Shown: positions 23,303 through 32,138, numbered from the stretch's first letter. The stretch is 32,999 nucleotides of DNA from an uncultured Erysipelotrichaceae bacterium (GCA_900315225.1 OMYM01000005.1:1-32999); one strand, 5' to 3'. Translations and numbers: made by a program. The notes: generated by a model from the letters alone, not told the origin.

Positions 23303-25043
23303 TTAGTTTCAAATACTCCTTCCATCCCTCGTATCCACTCAAATACGCAAACGAATCGCGGTATTCCTTCATGACCTTGGCATGTGACTTATCCAGCATC
23401 AAGACAATATCCGCATATGCCTTCAGGCATGCCAGCATCTGTTTCCAATCCTTGCTTCCCTTGATTCCCTTGTGGGTATCGGGATCGAATAGGATGACAT
23501 CTTTCTTACGAAACAAGCTGTAGGGCCATATTCCCATTGGATAGGCATATGGCTTGCTTTTGTCAGCGGGAAAGACCCATCCATTGCCCGTGAGAAGATA
23601 AAACCATTTATTCTCCTTGTGCATGTTATCGTAGATGTCCTCGACCTTCTTGGGTGGCTCATAGCCATAGATCTCACCCAACGCCAAGACATCGTCCGTC
23701 AGTTCCTCGACTGGCTTCATCGCATATCCAAGCGCCATGACCTGACGGTTTTTCTCTTCTGGATCCAGAGTCATTAGGTATCTTGGTCCCTTCAAAAAAT
23801 CCTCCACGGCAAGCTTGACCAGCATCGCATCGCGATAGCGATATCGCAAGGCATTCGCAAGAATCCTTTTCTGGCAATATTTCTTCATCATGCCAAGGTT
23901 TCCCCCTTCATGATAGAGCGCATTGACAATCATGCCATTGCGAACATCATAGTAGGACAAGGACGAAGCTCGCTTGTTTTCAAAACCTGGCGACCAAACG
24001 CATATCCCATTCAACAACATGAAGCCATTGTGATTGCGAAGACCATACTCGGTATCATCGTTGTGCAAGAACAACGGCAAGGGCAGGTTGTCCAATGTCG
24101 CTACCGACAACGGATAGCAGGCAAACCACCATGCCGCATAGTCGGGCGTATCGAATGTCTCGTTCAGCAGCACATTGTCTCTGATGCGCAAATCCAAGCC
24201 AGGATGAGGAGTCCAGGGATCCATTCCTTCCCAATGACTTCCCGCTTCATGGGAAACATACGGCATGTCTTCCCTTAACATGGCTCCCGATACACAGGAC
24301 TTCTCCCACGCAGGCGAAACATACGACAACAATGCATGCGTGCGAACCAAGGAATCCGGCACAAGTGTGGCATCATCGTCCATGAACACCATGTGGGTCA
24401 GCCCCATTTCTTCCTTTGCAAGGTTAATCTCGATCAAACCCCTGGCAAATCCACCAGATCCCCCGGCATTGATGTTTTGAAACAGGTGGACATGTTCGCT
24501 TTCAATGTCTTCCCTTGCCAAGGTATGACCATTGTCAATCAAGAATATCTCTAGGTTTCCATATAGCGGGGAAGTCGGGTTGTCGATCAGTTCCTTCCGC
24601 AACAAATCAATGTTTGCCTTGACGTATTTTTCACGCTTAAACGTGCATATGTCACAAGCCAGTTTCACCTTGTGAAGCGGCTCTTCATCCGTTTGCCAGC
24701 TTCCCGTAAACAAATGGGCATCTTCTGAGCGAGGGGTGAAGGCAAACCACACACAACGGCTCTTTGGCCGAGCATTGACCGGAATCGAGATAACCGTAGG
24801 CTTTTCAAGCACATATGCATATTCCTGTAGCATGCCATCTTCATCGAACAATCCCACCGTGCATTTTCCTGTCGCCTCTAGGCACAGGAAAAAACGACTG
24901 ATTGTTGTGTACTCTCTCCATTTGGCAATCGACAACATGTTAAAGTATGTGTCAAAGCAAATGGCTTTGCCATCCTTGCGCCAATACAGCTCTTGCCTTG
25001 ACGCATCCATATCCCTTGGATACAGCAATGTTTCCAATATCAT
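23286..25043 (-). CDS. GlfT2-like galactofuranosyltransferase
   Basis: A 585-residue family 2 glycosyltransferase of the GlfT2 type, which adds galactofuranose from UDP-Galf to a lipid-linked chain at the cytoplasmic face. An N-terminal beta domain (about 1-120) precedes the GT-A fold (about 125-400). Its marks are CTFKRE, GGSGGFARG, the metal-binding FMDDDA (about 220-225), DYAAWWFACYP, and the catalytic-base motif HNDDTEYGLR (compare WDDADYGLR in mycobacterial GlfT2). The C-terminal 180 residues are helical. The mycobacterial enzyme is somewhat longer (about 640). The start follows AGAGGTG. UDP-galactopyranose mutase (glf), which makes the substrate, is not in the window. Other Galf transferases of the same subfamily are the main alternative. 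Confidence 0.83.
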   Translation of the reverse strand: MILETLLYPRDMDASRQELYWRKDGKAICFDTYFNMLSIAKWREYTTISRFFLCLEATGKCTVGLFDEDGMLQEYAYVLEKPTVISIPVNARPKSRCVWFAFTPRSEDAHLFTGSWQTDEEPLHKVKLACDICTFKREKYVKANIDLLRKELIDNPTSPLYGNLEIFLIDNGHTLAREDIESEHVHLFQNINAGGSGGFARGLIEINLAKEEMGLTHMVFMDDDATLVPDSLVRTHALLSYVSPAWEKSCVSGAMLREDMPYVSHEAGSHWEGMDPWTPHPGLDLRIRDNVLLNETFDTPDYAAWWFACYPLSVATLDNLPLPLFLHNDDTEYGLRNHNGFMLLNGICVWSPGFENKRASSLSYYDVRNGMIVNALYHEGGNLGMMKKYCQKRILANALRYRYRDAMLVKLAVEDFLKGPRYLMTLDPEEKNRQVMALGYAMKPVEELTDDVLALGEIYGYEPPKKVEDIYDNMHKENKWFYLLTGNGWVFPADKSKPYAYPMGIWPYSLFRKKDVILFDPDTHKGIKGSKDWKQMLACLKAYADIVLMLDKSHAKVMKEYRDSFAYLSGYEGWKEYLKLNDEKN

Positions 25044-25044
25044 T

Positions 25045-25851
25045 TCACACCTCTTGGCGATCTATGTCATTCGCCACGATTCCCTTGAGCGTATGGGCAA
25101 ATGCCTGCACGGGATTCATTTCCTTAGCATACATCTTGCGCTTTGCCAAGGCATAATATGCTGCGTAGGCAATGGATGGCGCAAGTCCCAGCGTATGCCT
25201 GGTGGACACGCCTCGTTGGTAGAAGAATTTCTCATCAAAGCCATTGAACCATGTCCCTTCCGCTTCGCCTGTATCGTAGTAAGAATTTCCCACCGTTCCA
25301 ATATCTTCCGGAACATACCATGCCTTAAGACCAGCCGAAAGGCAATCCCGCAAAAACTGCACTTCTTCCCCGGCACCATTGCCCGAGCCTGCCCCCATAC
25401 GGGGATCAAAGCGCACATTGGCTCGCTTAATCGCATCCTTGCGCATGGTGATCTGCCATGACGCAATCCTTAGGCATGTCCACTTATTGAGCCTTTGTTC
25501 ACGTTGTGCCAAGCGAGAAGGCTGGTTCGCAAAGCGAAAGCATATGATATCCGCATCCAGCCGTTCATATGCGCTCAATATCGTCCACACATGAAAAGGA
25601 AACAGTTTTTCATCGTCGTCGCACAACAACAGGATATCACCCTTGGCATTGTCAAGCGCCATGTTACGGGAATTGGACAAGCCTCTTTGTTGCGTCATTA
25701 GCAGCCTATGCACGCCCTTAGGCGTGCATTCCTGTACAAACCCTTCCTCGTCGCATTGCGATATAACCAACGCATCGGTCTGTATACCTGTTTTTTCAAT
25801 GATCGAGAGATCTTTCTCCCCCATGCACGACAAACATACCTCAAGCTTCAT
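25045..25851 (-). CDS. Family 2 glycosyltransferase
   Basis: A 268-residue cytoplasmic glycosyltransferase. I placed the start at 25851 (MKLEVCLSCMGEKD), with a GGAAGG-like site; the frame runs further upstream without one. The GT-A features are QRGLSNSRNMALDNAKGD, then the nucleotide-metal motif ILLLCDDDEKL (about 95-105). Later come MGAGSGNGAGEE and a WFNGFDEKFFYQRG segment. It overlaps the upstream glycosyltransferase gene by 11 bases and ends one base before the GlfT2-like gene, so all are co-translated. It probably adds one sugar in the repeat unit; donor and acceptor are unknown. Confidence 0.82.
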   Translation of the reverse strand: MKLEVCLSCMGEKDLSIIEKTGIQTDALVISQCDEEGFVQECTPKGVHRLLMTQQRGLSNSRNMALDNAKGDILLLCDDDEKLFPFHVWTILSAYERLDADIICFRFANQPSRLAQREQRLNKWTCLRIASWQITMRKDAIKRANVRFDPRMGAGSGNGAGEEVQFLRDCLSAGLKAWYVPEDIGTVGNSYYDTGEAEGTWFNGFDEKFFYQRGVSTRHTLGLAPSIAYAAYYALAKRKMYAKEMNPVQAFAHTLKGIVANDIDRQEV

Positions 25852-26608
25852 TTTTCGCCAACCTTCCGTATTTGACAATCCCGTTGACCCCATACGCAAA
25901 CATAGACGCTAAAGCCAGACCAAAGGGCACGCCAATGAAGCGATACGTGTGCCAATTCATCAAGGCTGCCCTTCGCTTATCCGCAGACTTTTGCTTGCCC
26001 GATAACCGATACACCAACAAAGGCTCGTCTACCCCAAACGCCTTGTATCCACGCCGCAAAATCGCAAGCCATACCGCAAAATCTTCATGTATGCAATCGT
26101 CCATTGGAAAGGGGATCTCGCGCAAGACATCCTTTCGCACCAAGGCGGAAGAGCAGGAAATGATATTCTGCTTCAACAGCTCGCGATAGCCGATTTCCTC
26201 CTTGGCAGCTAGCGTGTATTGCAAGCGATTGCCGTTTTCGTCCATGAATGCTGATCCACAATACAGCAAGACGGCGTCTGTTCGTTTCGCCAAAAGGGAT
26301 ATCTGTTTCTGCAGCTTGTCTTTTTCCCACTTGTCGTCCGCATCCAGGAAAGCGATCCATTCGCCATCCGCCAAGGCAATCCCTTTTGTCCTGCCATAGG
26401 CAATCCCACGGTTTACCATGTTACGGACAACCTTGATCCTGGCATCGCCAAAACCCTGGGCGATCGCCTGGGTGTTATCCAGGGAACAGTCGTCAATGAC
26501 GATCAACTGCCAATTGCCATATGTCTGGGCAACGACCGAAGCAATCGCCTCATGTATGTATTTTTCCGCGTTATACGCGGGCATGACAATGGTTACCAAT
26601 GGGTTCAT
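25841..26608 (-). CDS. Family 2 glycosyltransferase (WcaA-like)
   Basis: A 255-residue glycosyltransferase with a textbook N-terminus: VTIVMPAYNAEKYIHEAIAS (residues 5-24), LIVIDDCSLDNT (about 35-46), NRGIAYGRTKGIALADGEWI and the metal-binding FLDADD (about 87-92). The later RRGYKAFGVDEPLLVYRLS and KRRAALMNWH are typical of family 2 capsule and O-antigen transferases. A hydrophobic patch near the C-terminus may attach it to the membrane. The start follows GGAGAGG. It overlaps the sugar-transferase stop (ATGA), so it is the second gene of the polysaccharide operon and probably adds the second sugar. Confidence 0.87.
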   Translation of the reverse strand: MNPLVTIVMPAYNAEKYIHEAIASVVAQTYGNWQLIVIDDCSLDNTQAIAQGFGDARIKVVRNMVNRGIAYGRTKGIALADGEWIAFLDADDKWEKDKLQKQISLLAKRTDAVLLYCGSAFMDENGNRLQYTLAAKEEIGYRELLKQNIISCSSALVRKDVLREIPFPMDDCIHEDFAVWLAILRRGYKAFGVDEPLLVYRLSGKQKSADKRRAALMNWHTYRFIGVPFGLALASMFAYGVNGIVKYGRLAKNEA

Positions 26609-27984
26609 TGCCCCACCTCTCCTTCTAGCGCATCTGTCTCCCCCTCGCCAATGCCTTCCGTGCTTTCCGGCATAAAGACGACCTTGATCGTCTCAAGGAT
26701 GATACGAATGTCGGTCACAATCCCTTGCCTTGCGATATACATCAAATCCATCTGCAGCTTGTCGTAAGGACTGGTATTGTATTTCCCATGCACCTGGGCA
26801 TAGCCTGTAAGCCCTGCCTTCACCTGTAGGCGCAGGGTGAATTCAGGCATGACACTTTCATATTTGCTTGTGAGTTCCGGTCTTTCCGGACGAGGACCGA
26901 CAAACGACATGTCTCCTTTGAGAATGTTCAACACCTGGGGCAATTCATCGATCCGCATTGCCCGTATGATCTTTCCCACCTTAGTGATGCGGTCGTCTTC
27001 CTTGCCCGCCAAGCGAACCACGCCATCGCTTTCCGCATTGACGCGCATTGACCGAAACTTGATGATTTCGAATTCCTTGCCATCCTTGGTTAATCGTGTT
27101 TGCTTGTAGAACACCGGTCCCTTGTCCTCCAGCCAAATCGACAAAGCCGCAAGAAGATACACCGGCGAGCCGATAAGAAGAATCAACAAAGAGAACAAGA
27201 TATCCAAAAGACGCTTGCTCACCAAGTAGAAAGCGGAGGGAGCCGCCCTTTGGCACAGCATGACCGGCAGGCTTGCCATCTGTAGCTGCCGAGAACTATT
27301 CACGATATAATCGCCGATATTAGGGCGTATATATACCATGATGCCCTTCTCAATGCAGTATTTCAACACATCGTTTCTTTGCGAAGAATGTATCCCGCAC
27401 AGCATCACTGCCTCAGGTTTCAATTTATCCAATGCCTCGAACACCTTGACATGCCCTTCCTTGACATCGATCTTGCCAATGACCTTGAAGCGCCAGTTCA
27501 CTTGCTTGGTGATCTGTTCCCCTTTCAAGAACGCATACAGGTTATCGTAGATGATCATCGTGGTGGCAGGCGGACACACTTTGTTCGTCAACAAATTGGC
27601 AGGCTTAGACCATACCAGCGCAGCAAAACTCCACAAGAACAATCCCAGCAACATGGGACCTGGCGCGGGAAGATACCGAATCAATAGCCATAACACCACA
27701 TACATGCCAAGGGCGGTCATGCCCGCCGCAATGACATGCGAATACACCAAGGCGCTAGTCCTGCTTGTCTGCAAGTCAAATCCCCCGTAAAGCTTTGCAA
27801 ACGCCGAATATATCAGTGCAAACACAAATATCACAGCCAAGTTTCCCTTGATCACAAAGGGAATAAACAGCTTTTCAAAATAAAACTCATACCACAGCCA
27901 GCGAAACCAGAATGTATTTATGACAACGATCGACAGCGAGATAAGAAACAAAATAAAGTCTTTCTTCTGGCGGTTTTCCAACAT
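26605..27984 (-). CDS. Polyprenyl-phosphate sugar-1-phosphate transferase (WbaP/CpsE-like)
   Basis: A 459-residue membrane enzyme that starts glycan assembly by moving a sugar-1-phosphate onto undecaprenyl phosphate. I chose the ATG at 27984 (MLENRQKKDF) because it follows AAAGGAGG; upstream in-frame ATGs lie before that site. Four or five N-terminal membrane segments (about 10-135) and a CoA-binding-like central domain precede the bacterial sugar transferase domain (about 255-450). That domain starts KRLLDILFSLLILLIGSPVY and contains GPVFYKQTR, FEIIKFRSM, RAMRIDELPQVLNILKGDMS (split in family terms into the DELPQ and NILKGDMS motifs) and VGPRPERPE. All catalytic motifs are intact. It is the first gene of the export operon. 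Which sugar is used is unknown. Confidence 0.92.
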   Translation of the reverse strand: MLENRQKKDFILFLISLSIVVINTFWFRWLWYEFYFEKLFIPFVIKGNLAVIFVFALIYSAFAKLYGGFDLQTSRTSALVYSHVIAAGMTALGMYVVLWLLIRYLPAPGPMLLGLFLWSFAALVWSKPANLLTNKVCPPATTMIIYDNLYAFLKGEQITKQVNWRFKVIGKIDVKEGHVKVFEALDKLKPEAVMLCGIHSSQRNDVLKYCIEKGIMVYIRPNIGDYIVNSSRQLQMASLPVMLCQRAAPSAFYLVSKRLLDILFSLLILLIGSPVYLLAALSIWLEDKGPVFYKQTRLTKDGKEFEIIKFRSMRVNAESDGVVRLAGKEDDRITKVGKIIRAMRIDELPQVLNILKGDMSFVGPRPERPELTSKYESVMPEFTLRLQVKAGLTGYAQVHGKYNTSPYDKLQMDLMYIARQGIVTDIRIILETIKVVFMPESTEGIGEGETDALEGEVGQ

Positions 27985-28016
27985 CCTTTGCCTCCTTTCC
28001 TCAGCCATGCCCATAG

Positions 28017-28044
28017 ATTCTATCATAATCAAAAGATGATTCAA
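28017..28044 (-). promoter_or_regulatory. Promoter of the polysaccharide operon
   Basis: On the reverse strand TTGAAT (28039-28044), a 16-base spacer and TAGAAT (28017-28022), about 35 bases before the sugar transferase start. An overlapping TATGAT is an alternative -10. Confidence 0.5.
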
Positions 28045-28100
28045 AGAATCACATTGAATTCACACAAATACACAATTGTTTCTTAATCTGTAAAATAAGG

Positions 28101-28122
28101 AAAAAGCGGCCTATGCCGCTTT
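28101..28122 (-). terminator. Terminator of the CotH-protein gene
   Basis: Read on the reverse strand, AAAGCGGC / GCCGCTTT with an ATAG loop and a T run. The stop codon (28121-28123) lies at the edge of the stem. The plus strand also shows a T run, so it may work both ways. Confidence 0.85.
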
Positions 28123-30481
28123 ATTTTTTCAACACACCAGTGTTTTCATCAAAGTCATATTCCAACCCATCAATGATACAATGCCCTCGCATCATTCGCC
28201 CTGTCTGAAGGTCATAGTAGTACGTATTGCCTTTCTGCGAAGGATAGAGCGCCACATCGTGGGGGCTATCAACCGTATACCATCCCTTGATCATCTTTCC
28301 GTTCTGGTCGTAGCGCACCCATTTTCCCTCTGGGTTTGCGCCTGTCGCAAGGTCTTCCTGGAACAGATAGGGAATCCATACCTCTTTGTCTGACGCCAAG
28401 GCACCATCCCTGACGACATCCAGCCAATACCATCCATCGGTCAATGGATCGTAGATCTCGCATCCTCTTTCCTCGTTGAAGAGCTTGTCGATGATATTCT
28501 TCGGATCTCCCGCAACGCCTCTCTTGACGCCATTTTCATACCAGTATTTCAGCTTTCCATCGCTATTCCAGCCCCCAGCTGAAACCTCGCATACGCAGCT
28601 TGGACCATTAGGAATATACGCAACGATGGAACAAACGCCACCCCCTACGCTCTTGACAACGCCATCCTTGACCGTTGCTACGCTTTCGTCATATGACTCC
28701 CAAAAAACTTGGCTTGCATATCCCCATGGAACCACAGTCGCATGCAGTGTCTTCTCTTCCCCTGGCAACAAGCCAAACGAAAGCGATGTCTTGTCCAAGG
28801 ACAGCTTGATGTCCGTCTTGCGGAACACCGAGGTCTTGAGAACCGTCACATCATCCACTGTGCGCAAATTGTCACCCATGGCAAGAAACAGCCCTGTCTG
28901 CACATTCATGACCACATTCCCTGCGCCACTCTTGAAAACCATCCACTTCTGCGATGCTTCCCCTCGATAGTACTCCAGGGAAACCTTGCCAAAGGTGATA
29001 AACGACAAAGTGTCGTAGTCGGGATTGCCAGGGTTGGTGGTATTGACGGCGGAAGGATCGGCTACCGCCGTCAAATCCTTCCCATTGTTAGCATCCACAA
29101 AACGATAGTATCCCGTTGACAAACGCGTTACATACACGTCTCTTCCGCCAATGACATACACCCCATCCTCCAGCACGACCTCATTGTTGCCATAGACTTG
29201 GTTCATCAGCACCACGCGGCGCTGAAGCCACAACAACATCGAATCCAATGAATCGTGGAAATCATCCATCTTCCATAGCTTTTGGTTTGCCAAGGCAGAT
29301 GCCTCGATTTCCTTGGACAACGCCGTGCATTTGTACGCTGAACCGATGTAGATTTTGCGCAAAGTCGCCCATTCTTCCTCAACGATCTTGCGGAAAGGTT
29401 GCATCTCCAGCAGCTTCTCAAACAACATGCATGTTCTTGTCCCGATCGACCTGCCTCTATTGACCCATAGCCTGCCTGGCGACTTAAACAACACGTCATC
29501 AAACGAGAACAAACCCATTGCCCTGTCGAAATCCCAATATGTCCCGGCATGGATGACATCATCCAGTCCATCCCGATACATGAACACACTGGATACCGAT
29601 GCATCCGAATCACCGGTGAATTCCTCGATCAAGTAATACCTAGCAAACGAACGCACATCACATATCTTGTCAACAGCCGCAAAATCCCCTTGGTTCAAGG
29701 CTTCCTCCAATTTGTCGTATTCCTCCAGGAATGCGCTCTCAACGTCTTCCAAACGCTTCTCGCTGGCCACGTCCTTGACCGTCAGGCGGGTGTTCCAGAC
29801 ACTGGAATACACCGCATGGCTATCTTCGTTATTGTCGTAATTCTTAGGTTGGTTCAGTTCCATCAGGATCGCATCATCGCTCTTGAGGTTCACTTCGCTC
29901 TCCCCAATTCCCACTCGATGCGTGAGGTAATAGCTGCCAAGCCAATGCTCGCTGCCATCGGGATCATGCACATACAAGTCGATGAACTTTCCCGTCAGGT
30001 TGTATGGTTCACCGGCATTCAACCCCGCCGCCATGTCAAAGGCAATATGCGTACGCATCAGGGAAGGTTCCATGCCGTTGGCGAGAAGCACCCATTTCTT
30101 CGCCGCACCCATGCCAAACAAATTCATCTTTTTGGGAAAGGCAAGCTGATAGGGCTTCTTGATCAAGCTCCATGTTGTGTTTCCCCTGCCCTTCATGTTG
30201 ATCGGCTTGCTGTAGTCGAGACTGTCGTATTTTGTGACGCCATCCTCTTCCACGATTGTCACAAGCGCTATATCATAGCGCTTGTTATGGTATGACTCTG
30301 GATCGTTTTCATCTTCGATCATGTTGTTGTTAATCGTCGAAAGCGTATCGTCCTTCAGGTAAATATGGATCTCTGGCACACCATAGTGCGGTTTTTCTTC
30401 TTCCTCTGCCTGCGTCGCAATGTGGCTGAAGCTCACTACGCCAACCAACGCAATCAAGCATGCAAGTAATCTTCCCAGCAT
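28121..30481 (-). CDS. Secreted CotH-kinase protein with lectin-like, Ig-like and wall-binding domains
   Basis: A 786-residue secreted protein; the ATG at 30481 follows AAGGGGG. A signal peptide (about 1-25) precedes a CotH domain (about 35-400) with MKGRGNTTWS and the metal/catalytic motif YWDFDRAMG (about 311-319). CotH proteins are atypical kinases first known from spore coats; here the enzyme is outside the cell, so its substrate is probably a surface protein. A beta-trefoil-like region follows (about 425-560, with ASQKWMVF and VMNVQTGLFL). Next is a BIG2-like immunoglobulin domain (about 565-640, with KLSLDKTSLSFGLLPGE). The last 140 residues are choline-binding-like wall repeats (KYWYENGVKRG, WYWLDVV, KWVRYDQNGKMIKGWY, YYYDLQTGRM) shared with the next gene upstream. 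It has its own promoter and terminator. Confidence 0.85.
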   Translation of the reverse strand: MLGRLLACLIALVGVVSFSHIATQAEEEEKPHYGVPEIHIYLKDDTLSTINNNMIEDENDPESYHNKRYDIALVTIVEEDGVTKYDSLDYSKPINMKGRGNTTWSLIKKPYQLAFPKKMNLFGMGAAKKWVLLANGMEPSLMRTHIAFDMAAGLNAGEPYNLTGKFIDLYVHDPDGSEHWLGSYYLTHRVGIGESEVNLKSDDAILMELNQPKNYDNNEDSHAVYSSVWNTRLTVKDVASEKRLEDVESAFLEEYDKLEEALNQGDFAAVDKICDVRSFARYYLIEEFTGDSDASVSSVFMYRDGLDDVIHAGTYWDFDRAMGLFSFDDVLFKSPGRLWVNRGRSIGTRTCMLFEKLLEMQPFRKIVEEEWATLRKIYIGSAYKCTALSKEIEASALANQKLWKMDDFHDSLDSMLLWLQRRVVLMNQVYGNNEVVLEDGVYVIGGRDVYVTRLSTGYYRFVDANNGKDLTAVADPSAVNTTNPGNPDYDTLSFITFGKVSLEYYRGEASQKWMVFKSGAGNVVMNVQTGLFLAMGDNLRTVDDVTVLKTSVFRKTDIKLSLDKTSLSFGLLPGEEKTLHATVVPWGYASQVFWESYDESVATVKDGVVKSVGGGVCSIVAYIPNGPSCVCEVSAGGWNSDGKLKYWYENGVKRGVAGDPKNIIDKLFNEERGCEIYDPLTDGWYWLDVVRDGALASDKEVWIPYLFQEDLATGANPEGKWVRYDQNGKMIKGWYTVDSPHDVALYPSQKGNTYYYDLQTGRMMRGHCIIDGLEYDFDENTGVLKK

Positions 30482-30507
30482 TAACCAACCCCCTTTTTGC
30501 GCAATTC

Positions 30508-30536
30508 ATTTTACATATTCATCCAACCATTTTCAA
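30508..30536 (-). promoter_or_regulatory. Promoter of the CotH-protein gene
   Basis: On the reverse strand TTGAAA (30531-30536), a 17-base spacer and TAAAAT (30508-30513), a near-consensus sigma-A promoter. Confidence 0.65.
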
Positions 30537-30541
30537 CTCTT

Positions 30542-30581
30542 AAAAAACGAAAGGCGTTGCGGAATCATCCGCCAACGCCTT
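30542..30581 (-). terminator. Terminator of the wall-binding protein gene
   Basis: Read on the reverse strand, a 13-base-pair stem with one bulge (30551-30563 with 30568-30581, AAGGCGTTG-type arms) is followed by CGTTTTTT. Confidence 0.85.
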
Positions 30582-30583
30582 GC

Positions 30584-31627
30584 TTATTTGTTTTCTAGAA
30601 TACCTGTTGTTTCGTTAAAGAAATACCACTTGCCGTCGATTTTAGTCCAGCCTTTCGCCATGGCTCCCGTCGTCCAGTCATAGAAATACGTCCCGCGAGA
30701 AATGGAATACCAACCCTTCCACATTTTTCCCTGGCCATCATAGCGCACCCACTTGCCTTGCGGATTTGCGCCCGTCTCGATGTCTTTCTGATAGACATAC
30801 GGGATCCATACTTCCTTGTTCAGTGCCTTTGCGCCATTGTTGTTCGCATCTAGCCAATACCACCTGTCGCTTGTGGGATCGTAAATCTCCCTTCCACGCT
30901 CGATATGGTAGATGTTGTCCCATAGATTCTTTGGATCGCCAGCAATCCCTTGCCTGTATCCGTTTTCATACCAGTAAGGACCATCCCACACAAGATGATA
31001 TCCAGGCTTTTGATAAGGATCAGAGCTTGCTTTGCGCACGCCTGTCACTTTCTCGAACTTGACAATGTTTCCTTTGAAATACGGGGAATTGTTGAAATTG
31101 CCATTCGAGGCATAGCCATTGGAAGAGCCAAAATACCTCTTGGCGTTTTCCGTGTGTATGACAAATTCTATGACATCGCTCGAAACCGTCGCAACACACC
31201 CATCTGGCGCATCCCTTGCGTCTTTTTCATCGATCTTGACAACAGGTATCACAATGCCCGTATCCAATGTAATGTAGAAACGGTCGCCAATCTCACCTAA
31301 GCGATAGCCTAGCGCCGCCCCGATAAAGCCATCCGCATCAAACAACAGCCCTGTCTCTTGATCTACCGTCATTTTCTCTTGGATAAAACGATACTGCTTG
31401 CTTGTCCTGTCTGTAATCAAGCGATAGTCCTCATAGGTCTTGTTGCGACCGTACGAACTGGATGTGACGGGACAACCAGTGTACGTAGCCGCCTCGTATT
31501 CTTTGTTGTAGTGAGAAAGATCCGCAAGGCTGAACGTTGCCCGCGTCCATCCTCCCGCCCCCAGCAACAACGATATTGCCAAGGCAGCTCTTTCAAACAC
31601 ATTCTTCCTGGTGCATGGTTTCTTCAT
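30584..31627 (-). CDS. Secreted wall-binding protein with unrecognised N-terminal domain
   Basis: A 347-residue secreted protein. The N-terminus (MKKPCTRKN, then AALAISLLLGAGGW) is a signal peptide. Residues about 35-210 form a domain I do not recognise with confidence: LGYRLGEIGDRFYITLDTGI, VIPVVKIDEKDARD and SSDVIEFVIHT read as a small beta barrel, loosely like 3D or double-psi folds. From about 214 the C-terminal module matches that of the CotH protein almost block for block: YWYENGYRQGIAGDPKN, REIYDPTSDRWYWLDA, KEVWIPYVYQKDIETGANP, KWVRYDGQGKMWKGWY and final KGWTKIDGKWYFFNETTG. These are choline-binding-like repeats, so it is probably held on the wall or a teichoic-acid-like polymer. It begins 35 bases inside the GtrA gene. 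Confidence 0.8.
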   Translation of the reverse strand: MKKPCTRKNVFERAALAISLLLGAGGWTRATFSLADLSHYNKEYEAATYTGCPVTSSSYGRNKTYEDYRLITDRTSKQYRFIQEKMTVDQETGLLFDADGFIGAALGYRLGEIGDRFYITLDTGIVIPVVKIDEKDARDAPDGCVATVSSDVIEFVIHTENAKRYFGSSNGYASNGNFNNSPYFKGNIVKFEKVTGVRKASSDPYQKPGYHLVWDGPYWYENGYRQGIAGDPKNLWDNIYHIERGREIYDPTSDRWYWLDANNNGAKALNKEVWIPYVYQKDIETGANPQGKWVRYDGQGKMWKGWYSISRGTYFYDWTTGAMAKGWTKIDGKWYFFNETTGILENK

Positions 31628-32039
31628 GATTATTATTCCCTTCCGTTGAAAAGCGCTTCACGATAAAGTTCATGCACAGGAAATTCAACGGAACATACAT
31701 CGGCACGCTAATGAGCTTGGCATATGCCTCTTTTGCACCACCTACACGCACGACAAGAAACACAATCACCGCTGAAATCACGATTCCTGGCGCATAGCTT
31801 GCGGGAAATGCACAAAGCGTCCTCCAGCTCATCTTCTGGCGATAGGTAAACCGCATGTTCATGACATATGAAAACAACATGGCAGACAAATCAGCCAGGA
31901 TGCTCGCCAAGGAAGCCCCCATCCCAAGCTTTACATATACAACGTACAAAACTTGCGAGATCAACGTGTTCATCGCGCCAATGATCCCAAACGTCAGGAA
32001 TTTCCTGCTAAAAAACTTTTCCCTGGTCTTTTCCAACAT
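31593..32039 (-). CDS. GtrA-family membrane protein
   Basis: A 148-residue protein with four membrane helices (FLTFGIIGAMNTLISQVLYV, ASILADLSAMLFSYVMNM, APGIVISAVIVFLVV and a fourth near residues 108-125). The family marks are FGIIGAMNT near the start and YVMNMRFTY at about residues 58-66. GtrA proteins are linked to moving or using undecaprenyl-linked sugars in surface glycan decoration, often with a family 2 glycosyltransferase. The ATG at 32039 has only a distant GGGAG, so the start is less certain. Its 3' end overlaps the wall-binding protein gene by 35 bases, which places the two in one operon next to the glycan locus. Confidence 0.87.
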   Translation of the reverse strand: MLEKTREKFFSRKFLTFGIIGAMNTLISQVLYVVYVKLGMGASLASILADLSAMLFSYVMNMRFTYRQKMSWRTLCAFPASYAPGIVISAVIVFLVVRVGGAKEAYAKLISVPMYVPLNFLCMNFIVKRFSTEGNNNHEETMHQEECV

Positions 32040-32105
32040 ATGACTATTTTATTTCTCCCTGCCAATTTGTCAATTGAAATTGAATGCGCTTTCATTATTT
32101 TGCGG

Positions 32106-32114
32106 TGATATAAT
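32106..32114 (+). promoter_or_regulatory. Extended -10 promoter of the nucleotidyltransferase gene
   Basis: TGA followed by a perfect TATAAT (32106-32114) lies 24 bases before the start codon. There is no clear -35 at the usual distance, as expected for extended -10 promoters. Confidence 0.6.
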
Positions 32115-32138
32115 CATTGTGATACAAAGGAGAATATC

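Noticed and set aside
29549..30295. Plus-strand frame of 248 codons
   Set aside because: It is antisense to the CotH domain, which is conserved and has a promoter, ribosome site and terminator.
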